Source: Pontibacter beigongshangensis
GTDB lineage: Bacteria; Bacteroidota; Bacteroidia; Cytophagales; Hymenobacteraceae
Length of the DNA: 33,823 bases
Direction of reading: 5' to 3'
NCBI RefSeq assembly: GCF_014332515.1
Contig: NZ_VFSD01000036.1
Coordinates: forward strand, 1-33,823
Below, one piece after another: positions 6,824-13,716 of the stretch. Within the stretch, counting starts at the first letter, position 1, and the number at the start of each line of letters is the position of its first letter. A program made the position numbers and the translations under genes. Below the pieces are notes generated by a model. It saw nothing but the letters and a program-made list of their open reading frames with translations. It did no database searches and was not told the origin of the DNA.

Positions 6824-8653
6824 CTATTCGCAGTCAACTCTTGTCATCGCAGCCTCAGACACTGTTGCAGCTGCCGAACAAGTAGTTCCATTCAAAGTCC
6901 TACAGTACGTTTGGGTTCCTTTCAGCTCATCGCCCTCCATGGTCATTTCATATACCGCCATGTACTTTGCCAAACCGGCAGTATGCCAATACGAGATCCT
7001 GACCTTATTCCCGTCAATTTCCCCCTTCAGATCTTGTTGGAATCCATTGGGGCTCATTACCTTCGTTGGAGAGCTGAAGATATAACTCCTGCCACCTTCC
7101 TGGAGGCACATCGGGAAATCCTTTTTTATGGATGCCGTAAATATGAGTGGAGCTCCATTTACCAAAGTACCATTCCTTCTTTCTACTGAAACCTTCACCT
7201 CTTGTTCACCATCATTACCCAAAGTCCATTTGGAGCTTGCTATCCCATCCTCATCGGTTTTTGCATCAGAAATCAAAGAACCATTTCCCTTTGTCACATC
7301 CCATTGAACTGGTATATTAGGTAAAGGTCTGCCAAAACGGTCCTTGACCCGCACTACCAGAGGGGTTCCTAACACCTTAGCCGGAGGACCTGATTGATTA
7401 TTTCCTCCGGCAAACTCCTCTATTGAGCTAGGGTCAATTCGTATGATTGTTAAATTAGTATTGACCAGGAATTGAGGATCTGTTCCATAGCCAACAGTAA
7501 CACTTTCTAAATTTTCGAAATCCTTTAAGTCTGGCGGATATAATTCAAATGTTACAGATTCCATGGAGGGGTCATAAAGTCTAACGTTTCCAAATTCACC
7601 GGAATTCATGGAAACAAATATTGGGATTGGAAATGGGTATGTGATTGGAGAACTAGGTCTGATTTTTAGTTTCAACAAGACTGGTTCATCGGTCAATTCA
7701 TCATATGTCAAGGAGGAATTCTCTATAGTTACAGATAAACCATCCAGGTATGCTGTTCTTTCTTTTTGTTTTTCCTCTTGACGTTTCAAATCGCGCTCTC
7801 TTTGGCTTTTGAAATCTTCATCAGTATAGGGAGGTATTTCCAGATCAGCTTCATTATGCTTCCAATCAGCGTCTTCACTGGTTGCCTCTATTGGTTCCTG
7901 CTGTGCATCTATCCCTTCTTGTAAGTCATCTAATTGTTTCTTGTCTTCTTGGCTATTAGACTTATCTTTTGTATCTTCTATTATTTCAAATTGAACCCTA
8001 TCTCTTAATGGCTGTGTTATACAGCTAATTTCGTTCAGTCCGTATTGAATTCTTTGCTGAGTAGTAGGGTTAACCGGCAATTGCTCCTGCCAACATTCCC
8101 CCGAGTTTACTTTTCTGGCAGAGGTAAACTGGTCAACCTCTACCCCATCTTGTATGTAAGCAGTGGTAACTGTTTTTGATGTATTTCCCTCCCAATTGTA
8201 ATCCACAAGCGAAATGGTATAATCGGTTTCATTATACTGTTGGATCTCCAATACAAAACGGCCTCTTTTTCCTTTTTCCAATATGTAATTCCTGCTTAGC
8301 TTTTGATCCGAAAAGATTTCTGTTACGGATAGCTGATCCGAGTTCTTTCTTTTAAGGATAGCGGTATGAACATATTCTAATTGTTTTGATGCGTTTATTT
8401 CACCGAATAGCGCCAGGGTATCTCCTTTGTATTGGATAATACTTACTAATTGTGAGGCAGCGTTAGGAAGAAGATTTTCTTCATAAAAAACATTTCCTAA
8501 ACCAGGGATAAGTTTGTTATTGAAGTCTGCGTTATCTTCAAGTACTTCTTCTTTGGTAGGTTCTGGATCTACGGGGTCACATGCAGAAAATATACCTGCG
8601 CATAGTAGCAGAATCAAGGCAGTGACAGGATTAAGGCGTAGTAGTGATTTCAT
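6824..8653 (-). CDS. Large lipoprotein with a bacterial Ig-like (Big_1-type) domain
   Basis: 609 residues. It starts with a lipoprotein signal (MKSLLRLNPVTALILLLCAG followed by IFSAC, lipidated Cys at about 25), so it is membrane-anchored and probably surface-exposed. Residues about 230-300 are highly charged and coiled-coil-prone (QEDKKQLDDLQEG, FKSQRERDLKRQEEKQKER). Residues about 415-500 form a Big_1-like Ig domain (PAKVLGTPLVVRVKDRFGRP ... IPVQWDVTKGNGSL ... DEDGIASSKWTLG), as in invasin-type proteins. The C terminus (about 510-609) has four Cys and looks like a separate beta domain. It is a single-gene unit flanked by a terminator. A role in surface attachment is possible; nothing in the neighbourhood specifies it. 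Confidence 0.82.
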   Translation of the reverse strand: MKSLLRLNPVTALILLLCAGIFSACDPVDPEPTKEEVLEDNADFNNKLIPGLGNVFYEENLLPNAASQLVSIIQYKGDTLALFGEINASKQLEYVHTAILKRKNSDQLSVTEIFSDQKLSRNYILEKGKRGRFVLEIQQYNETDYTISLVDYNWEGNTSKTVTTAYIQDGVEVDQFTSARKVNSGECWQEQLPVNPTTQQRIQYGLNEISCITQPLRDRVQFEIIEDTKDKSNSQEDKKQLDDLQEGIDAQQEPIEATSEDADWKHNEADLEIPPYTDEDFKSQRERDLKRQEEKQKERTAYLDGLSVTIENSSLTYDELTDEPVLLKLKIRPSSPITYPFPIPIFVSMNSGEFGNVRLYDPSMESVTFELYPPDLKDFENLESVTVGYGTDPQFLVNTNLTIIRIDPSSIEEFAGGNNQSGPPAKVLGTPLVVRVKDRFGRPLPNIPVQWDVTKGNGSLISDAKTDEDGIASSKWTLGNDGEQEVKVSVERRNGTLVNGAPLIFTASIKKDFPMCLQEGGRSYIFSSPTKVMSPNGFQQDLKGEIDGNKVRISYWHTAGLAKYMAVYEMTMEGDELKGTQTYCRTLNGTTCSAAATVSEAAMTRVDCE

Positions 8654-9128
8654 AAATTAAATTTAAAATTAGAATAATTACAAAAGTAAAGGTGTAGATT
8701 TTAAACCTAGGGTACAATCCCTACTTCTGGGTATTATGATGACTGAATTTTAAAATTTCCTGGTGCTGCAGGAATGACATGCTTACTAAATATTTTACTA
8801 GTAATACCACACCTTCTAGACCTTATTCTTTACCAAGGCCTAGACATGACTAATCACACAAGAAACACAAGGTGTTATTAAATCGCTTTTGGAATGGAGT
8901 CTATCAGACTGAACTGCAAAGAACCAGCCCAGTAGTCCGTTGCAGCAGTACGTCACACCAGAGAGGGGACGGGAGCTACTTAAATACTAATAAGGTTAAT
9001 GATTCAGTTCAGTAGAGGGTAAATAATACACTTTTATATATTTATATTTATATTTATAAACAATTCCTGCTACTAACTATAAGTATTTTTATGTTAAATA
9101 ACGATGGGCTTTGTAGCTCCAATGTGTT
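8654..9128. other. Non-coding region, 475 bp
   Basis: No gene seen on either strand. It should hold the promoter of the lipoprotein gene near 8660-8700. An AT microsatellite-like run of TTTATA units lies at about 9030-9060. Nothing else stands out. Confidence 0.5.
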
Positions 9129-9809
9129 TTATGGCTGAATGATTTTCTCTATTTTTTCCTCCAGCAGCGGCAAGCGGTCTTGATCTGCCAAATGACAGCC
9201 TAGAATCTCCTCTCGATAACGGCTATCCCAAATTGCCCTATACTCCTGCTGTAGATATTCTCTCACTTCCTGGGGCGCATGAGCTATCTCCTCCACCAGA
9301 TGCAGTCTGTTATCTGTTACATACACAATATCTTCAAAGTCATGGCTGCTGCGGGGATCACCGCCCCTACTATGATAGGCGGAAAATTTCGTGGCCAAGA
9401 AATACGCCACAGGAAGAATGCGAATCCTTAACCTGTCTGTCAGCGCTGCGGTTGTTGAATGATTCAGCCCCGGTTGATACCAGGGATTAGTGAAGCCTAG
9501 GATATTAGGATCATCTGGCATCACATCGATCGTAATCCCTTCATAATTAAAGCGGCAGATAACATTGCTTGTAGGGTCAGGGTAAAACAGCAATTCGCTT
9601 AGGCGATCCTGTATCCTGCTCCATTCTCCATAACCCGCCAGCGAGACGCTTAGATCTATATCACTGGTTGGGCGGACCGCGTCGGCGGCGGGATCATCAG
9701 CATATAGGCTAAGCGTGGCCCCACCCACAAATACCATCTTCTCCCGTAGCTCCTGCAGTCCGGAAGCTACTTTTTTAATAACCTCGATATTTATTGCCTT
9801 ACCGTCCAT
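9129..9809 (-). CDS. AbiEii-like nucleotidyltransferase
   Basis: 226 residues. The nucleotidyltransferase core is visible: FVGGATLSLY (GG at 29-30), then RPTSDIDLSV with the D-x-D pair at 50 and 52, and a third acidic residue in GITIDVMPDD. This is the fold shared by AbiEii/MenT-type toxins. The segment PVAYFLATKFSAYHSRGG ... SHDFEDIVYVTDNR is typical of this group. Its start overlaps the end of the upstream HTH gene by 11 bp, so the two are translationally coupled. The pair resembles a type IV toxin-antitoxin or phage-defence module, but this subfamily has not, to my knowledge, been shown to be toxic. Confidence 0.78.
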   Translation of the reverse strand: MDGKAINIEVIKKVASGLQELREKMVFVGGATLSLYADDPAADAVRPTSDIDLSVSLAGYGEWSRIQDRLSELLFYPDPTSNVICRFNYEGITIDVMPDDPNILGFTNPWYQPGLNHSTTAALTDRLRIRILPVAYFLATKFSAYHSRGGDPRSSHDFEDIVYVTDNRLHLVEEIAHAPQEVREYLQQEYRAIWDSRYREEILGCHLADQDRLPLLEEKIEKIIQP

Positions 9810-10320
9810 TCAGAATTCTTTTTTCTAACTCTTTATTGGCCAGTTCCCGTTCCCGTACTCTTCCTACCCGAAGTGCATCCACCAATGCTAGCAGCTCGTA
9901 GAGTTCAGGCTTGTTTAGAGCTGCCTCTACAACGGAAGGATAAAGTGGCTCTACCGACTGGCCCCGTTCCTTGCCCTTGGCGTAAGGCCACACCAGTTTT
10001 TCATTGCTCATAATGAGCTTGTCTAAAGGTGAGGCACTGAAGGCAGTTGGAACACCTCTTACGATCGCGCCTGGCTCCTGAGGAAAGACGTAGCGTAGGC
10101 CATGTGTGAGGAATTCCAGTAATGCGTGCCGCATCACCTTCTTTTTAGACTTATCCACTAGTCCAGCCTTGGCGGATCTATTAAGTGATTCTGTAACCTC
10201 TGAAGCACTAATATAGGCCTCTTGAGCTATGTCTTTCATCATCCAAAGATCTCCGCCTTGGGCAATGATGGTTAGTAGCACCACAATGTCCTGTGGCCGC
10301 ATTCCACTATGCTTTTTCAT
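9799..10320 (-). CDS. Winged-helix HTH protein, partner of the nucleotidyltransferase
   Basis: 173 residues. The N-terminal half reads as a MarR/AbiEi-like winged helix: MRPQDIVVLLTIIAQGG, MMKDIAQEAYISASEVTESL (recognition-helix region) and a basic wing SKKKVMRHALLEFL. The C-terminal half is helical, ending in a charged segment. It probably represses its own operon through the 26-bp palindrome that begins five bases upstream of the start codon. As first gene of an overlapping pair with a nucleotidyltransferase it takes the position of an antitoxin. Whether it is an antitoxin or only a regulator is unknown. Confidence 0.72.
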   Translation of the reverse strand: MKKHSGMRPQDIVVLLTIIAQGGDLWMMKDIAQEAYISASEVTESLNRSAKAGLVDKSKKKVMRHALLEFLTHGLRYVFPQEPGAIVRGVPTAFSASPLDKLIMSNEKLVWPYAKGKERGQSVEPLYPSVVEAALNKPELYELLALVDALRVGRVRERELANKELEKRILNGR

Positions 10321-10325
10321 AATGT

Positions 10326-10351
10326 AATTTGCAATTCGCGAATTGCAAATT
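10326..10351. promoter_or_regulatory. 26-bp perfect palindrome, operator of the HTH/nucleotidyltransferase pair
   Basis: Each half reads AATTTGCAATTCG, and the two halves are perfectly complementary with no spacer. It begins five bases before the start codon of the HTH gene, so bound protein would block transcription or translation start. This is a textbook position for an autoregulatory operator. Confidence 0.82.
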
Positions 10352-10406
10352 TATGATAAATAATACCAAATTAAAAGCAATACATAGATGATTTAGATTT
10401 TGTAAA

Positions 10407-10442
10407 GTAGCTTAGAAGGTAGTAAACCACCTTCTAAGCTAC
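10407..10442. terminator. Hairpin with perfect 14-bp stem
   Basis: GTAGCTTAGAAGGT pairs perfectly with ACCTTCTAAGCTAC across an 8-nt loop, with an A-run on the plus side and T-rich sequence on the minus side. It lies between two minus-strand genes and may terminate transcription from the channel gene. Confidence 0.6.
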
Positions 10443-10622
10443 AGTTATCTTAAAAAAAGTTGGAATATGAGAACAGGAAAGAGAAGCTGTTGCTATTTAG
10501 TATACCACTTATTATGCTTTCTCTAAAGTTATGGTTTGTCCTATAATGGGCGGTTATGTTCAATAGGGTGGGGGAATTTGCTGCATTTTTAACATGAAAG
10601 AGTGCTGTTTATATCTTGTCTT

Positions 10623-10653
10623 GATATAGGTTGAATTTGTTTCAACCTATATC
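10623..10653. terminator. Hairpin with perfect 13-bp stem downstream of the channel gene
   Basis: GATATAGGTTGAA and TTCAACCTATATC enclose a 5-nt loop, about 90 bp past the stop codon of the minus-strand channel gene. There is no clear T-run. It is the first of two hairpins in this 390-bp gap, which otherwise shows nothing recognisable. Confidence 0.55.
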
Positions 10654-10742
10654 TAATTACGTACATAAGATAGCTCATCTGCTGATGTCTCCGTTAGTAT
10701 GGGGAGCTACATCACCTGAATGGAAAAGCTAGAAACGCAGAC

Positions 10743-11768
10743 TTAATCCTCTTGACAGTATACTTCCTGCCAGGACCAGCCGTCCATCTCCAGCAGGGCA
10801 GTCAGCAGTTTACGGCGCTCATGCAGTTCCTGTATGAAAGCTTCCTTTATCTTCTCTTTCTCTTTTAGTGGAAGCCCTTTAGCTTCAAGCCTACGCAGCT
10901 CCGGGGCTGCGGCATTTTCCTGCGGAGATGCGTTCTTCAGGTAGTTTCCTTTGACCATATCCAGGTAGGAGTCAATAGCGGTCTGCAGCATGTTCATCTT
11001 CAACTCATTAAGCCCGGCTTCCTGTTTTATGCCATGCATCAGAAGCTTGTGGCTTTCATCCAACAGCACAATAGCCCGTGAAATGGCTAACTTAGGTTGG
11101 CTGTTGTGAAAGTAGTGGATGACGGGATAGGAGTGGTGGTTCATGATGTGCTGCATCAGCATCTGGCACATGTCTGAGGTAGTGTCAAAGAAAGAAGAGA
11201 AGTTACTCCCGTTCCAGCTGTTTATCAGGATCTGTTGCGGATCTCTTCCCATGCCGCTGATGTATAGGCTAAGTTTGCTTTGCAGCCCTACAGCAGACAG
11301 AACTGGCACAAAATACGTGATGGAAGCAGTAATAAAGGCTAAGCCTGAAAACGCGGCAACTCCTGTAATGATTCTCCAGAGATTATTAGACGCTATATAG
11401 TCTCCCACACCTAATGTAGAGAGCGTGAAGCCGGCGTAGTAAAGCTTCTCCAGGGGGCTTGCAACGGACATATTGCTGCTTTTAATGATTGACCCGCCAT
11501 CAGAGAGTAAGACCAGAAACAACCCTAACCACAGTCCCAGCACCCAGGTCAACAAAATAGACACCAAGATAGCCGGTCCGGCATAAGGAAGAAGCTTAGA
11601 TCTTCCATTTTTACCTGATGCCACGAAGAAGCCTTTCCAGACTCCTTTTGATACGGCATCTGTAATCCAGCCTCCACCACTCGATGAAAACGTGGTTTTA
11701 ACGATGTCTATTGCCGTTAGCAGAAAAACGAGTAAACCGAGTAGTAGCGCGAATGTGTTCATGAGCAA
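10743..11768 (-). CDS. Two-TM potassium-channel-like protein
   Basis: 341 residues. There is an N-terminal hydrophobic helix (about 4-22), a second helix (about 65-88), a pore loop with the filter-like sequence FTLSTLGVGDY (114-124) and an inner helix (about 132-158). The filter T-L-G-V-G-D resembles the T-x-G-x-G-D filter of ion_trans_2 (PF07885) channels. Residues 160-341 are cytoplasmic, helical and His-containing (MQHIMNHHSYPVIHYFHNS), without an obvious RCK/NAD-binding motif. Translation could also start two codons later at MNTFALL. It stands alone, with long gaps on both sides. Confidence 0.78.
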   Translation of the reverse strand: MLMNTFALLLGLLVFLLTAIDIVKTTFSSSGGGWITDAVSKGVWKGFFVASGKNGRSKLLPYAGPAILVSILLTWVLGLWLGLFLVLLSDGGSIIKSSNMSVASPLEKLYYAGFTLSTLGVGDYIASNNLWRIITGVAAFSGLAFITASITYFVPVLSAVGLQSKLSLYISGMGRDPQQILINSWNGSNFSSFFDTTSDMCQMLMQHIMNHHSYPVIHYFHNSQPKLAISRAIVLLDESHKLLMHGIKQEAGLNELKMNMLQTAIDSYLDMVKGNYLKNASPQENAAAPELRRLEAKGLPLKEKEKIKEAFIQELHERRKLLTALLEMDGWSWQEVYCQED

Positions 11769-12005
11769 TAAAGCTTTGATTTCCTGCTAAACGGAAATAA
11801 AAAGTGCGGGTTAGGAAGGAAAAGTGATATGATTGCGCAATTATAGACAAGTCCTGCTTTAGCTGCCTGAAGCACACTTTTCATACGTAAAACATGTTGC
11901 AATCAAATAAATTTATAAAATTCATTCTTAAATCCATAAAACTAATAGCTTACAGACAGGGTAAAAGGTTTATACAAGTAATTATGTAACATAAAATTAT
12001 AAGTT

Positions 12006-12326
12006 ATGAACAAAGACTTGATAAGAACACTTGCCGAATGCGCTGCAGCCTGTAACCACTGTTCAGTGGCCTGCCTGCAGGAAGAAGACATTAAAATGAT
12101 GGTGGCATGTATACGCCTGGACATGGACTGTGCGAAGATATGCTTGGCGGCTCAGGACTATGTGGCACGCGATTCCCGCTATGCAAGGGAGATCCTGCAG
12201 CAATGCGCCAAGATCTGCAGAGATTGTGGTGAGGAGTGCGACAAGCATAAAGCAGAGCACTGCAAAATATGTGCAGAGGCTTGCTTTAGGTGCGCGGAGG
12301 CCTGTGAGCAGTATCAACGTGTTTAA
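12006..12326 (+). CDS. Cys-rich four-helix-bundle copper-binding protein (Csp/DUF326-like)
   Basis: 106 residues with about 16 cysteines in repeated C-x3-C and C-x2-C spacings along predicted helices (CAAACNHCSVAC, CIRLDMDCAKIC, CAKICRDCGEEC, CKICAEACFRCAEAC). This is the pattern of copper storage proteins Csp1/Csp3, which bind many Cu(I) ions inside a four-helix bundle. No signal peptide is visible, so it would be cytosolic like Csp3. It lies at the start of the plus-strand copper genes and is followed by a strong terminator, so it is probably a single-gene transcript. Confidence 0.88.
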   Translation: MNKDLIRTLAECAAACNHCSVACLQEEDIKMMVACIRLDMDCAKICLAAQDYVARDSRYAREILQQCAKICRDCGEECDKHKAEHCKICAEACFRCAEACEQYQRV

Positions 12327-12339
12327 CGGGTATCTATGT

Positions 12340-12386
12340 AAATGCAAGAACCGGTTTATGCCTCGCATAAACCGGTTCTTGCATTT
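12340..12386. terminator. Strong terminator, perfect 21-bp stem
   Basis: Arms 12340-12360 and 12366-12386 (core GCAAGAACCGGTTTATG) are perfectly complementary with a 5-nt loop, starting 13 bp after the Csp-like stop codon. The stem is longer than in usual terminators and ends in TTT. Confidence 0.8.
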
Positions 12387-12598
12387 AATTCCAAGGGCAG
12401 TGCTAACCAGCAAAAACAGGAAAAGTGTTACCCTACTTCATACGGTGACTTTTTTGCGACCCGCAGTTTATTGAAGTTGATGCTATGTCCTTAATGGAAG
12501 CTTCTCTGCAAAAAGGTAAGTGAAACAAAGTGGTAAAAGCTTAAACCACTCACCGCTGGAAGTGTATGATTGGGTTTTAAAGCAAACAGTGTTAAGAA

Positions 12599-13099
12599 AT
12601 GGAGCTACAAAGTTTTATTCAAAAGTTTATCTCCTATGCAAGGGAGTCCGAGCAGATAACCATTTACAATAAGGCGTCGCTGCTTCATGAGTTGGCTTTA
12701 TTCTTAGAGCAGCACCTGCAGATGGGCGATTACGATGTTCAAATTTCCAGGCAAGCCGAGCAAGTAGTTATGGGTGCAAAGGGCGAGGACTTTACAAAAG
12801 AGGTTATTGATTTATATGTCTACCAAATAACGGGCAAGGAGCAGTATGCGATTCAGCTTTATGTAATGGATGGTGAAGAAAACAGTCCTGCGGTCGCTGC
12901 ACCTAAGGACGAGCTTTATTTTCTGAAGTCGCTGAAACATCATGGATTCAGGCAGGCGCACCTGCTGCTGATACGTAGTGAAAAAGTGGACGAAGCAGAG
13001 ATAGTACTTCCCAAGACCTATTCTGTGGAGTGGCAGGAACTACAACGGCTGTCTCAAGGCGGCAACGGCCTGTGGGTATGTGCGGTACTAACGGTGTAG
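12599..13099 (+). CDS. Hypothetical protein, possibly a degenerate PD-(D/E)XK-like fold
   Basis: 166 residues, cytosolic, with no signal peptide. The order is helix with ASLLHELALFLEQHL, a strand YDVQISRQ, then KEVIDLYVYQ, then YAIQLYVMDGE, then a helix DELYFLKSLKHHGFRQ followed by the strand AHLLLIRS. The pattern resembles small nuclease-like proteins that carry an E-x-K strand, but here that strand reads IQLYV, so the catalytic Lys is missing. It sits between copper genes in the same direction without clear operon spacing. I do not recognise a named family. Confidence 0.6.
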   Translation: MELQSFIQKFISYARESEQITIYNKASLLHELALFLEQHLQMGDYDVQISRQAEQVVMGAKGEDFTKEVIDLYVYQITGKEQYAIQLYVMDGEENSPAVAAPKDELYFLKSLKHHGFRQAHLLLIRSEKVDEAEIVLPKTYSVEWQELQRLSQGGNGLWVCAVLTV

Positions 13100-13254
13100 T
13101 TATCCTTATGGTAGTGAGTTAAGCAAAACGAGGCAGCGCTGCTGTTTGAGATTGAATTGTCCGCATCAAACTCATACCGGACCAAGCGGCCTCTGTTGTC
13201 TCCGGAACTTGCGAAGGGGAGAATTTATTTGGATTATATAAGTAATATATTGTT

Positions 13255-13494
13255 ATGGAAATAATAAAATTTAAAACAAATGTGGAAAGCCAGGAGGCTT
13301 TATCGAAGGTTGCGCCTTATTTAGATAAGGAAGAAAGTATAAGTAAGTGGAGCATTGATACAGAAAGCACCGACAAAATACTTAGTGTGTCCGGTACTAA
13401 CTTAGACGCTCAGACAATCAAACAAATAATAAAGCAGGCAGGGTTTAGAGCTGAGATAAAAAGGGTAATCGGACTCAGCGGCGGAGACCTGTAA
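13255..13494 (+). CDS. HMA-like (heavy-metal-associated) protein lacking the CxxC motif
   Basis: 79 residues with the ferredoxin-like HMA layout: strand MEIIKFKTNV, helix beginning ESQEALSKVAPYLD, strand SKWSIDTE, strand KILSVSGTN, helix AQTIKQIIKQAGF, strand RAEIKRV. Bacteroidota relatives carry a C-x-x-C metal site in the loop after the first strand (N-x-K-C-x-x-C). Here that loop reads NVESQEAL and no Cys remains in the whole protein. It therefore cannot bind Cu(I) in the usual way. It may have become a regulator, a dimerisation partner or a decaying copy. It lies 222 bp upstream of the multicopper oxidase. Confidence 0.72.
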   Translation: MEIIKFKTNVESQEALSKVAPYLDKEESISKWSIDTESTDKILSVSGTNLDAQTIKQIIKQAGFRAEIKRVIGLSGGDL

Positions 13495-13716
13495 AGGTGC
13501 CCAATATTTAAAACGAGTCCACTGGAATTAAAAGTGTGTAAGCGTGCATGGACTGTACTTTTTGCTGCTGTAGGCTTCCGCTAGTATCGCGAATGTAATG
13601 GATTCATAATTAAAATGTCATGAAGCTGATAGCAACTACCTGAGTAATATCCCTTTGTGGCTACTGCTCATGAATTATCAAGAACTAAATAAACTTAAAA
13701 TCTATACCAACTTAAA

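Noticed and set aside
6743..7189. Plus-strand frame of 148 codons at the end of the Ig-domain lipoprotein
   Set aside because: It is antisense to the conserved C-terminal domain of the lipoprotein and has no recognisable features.
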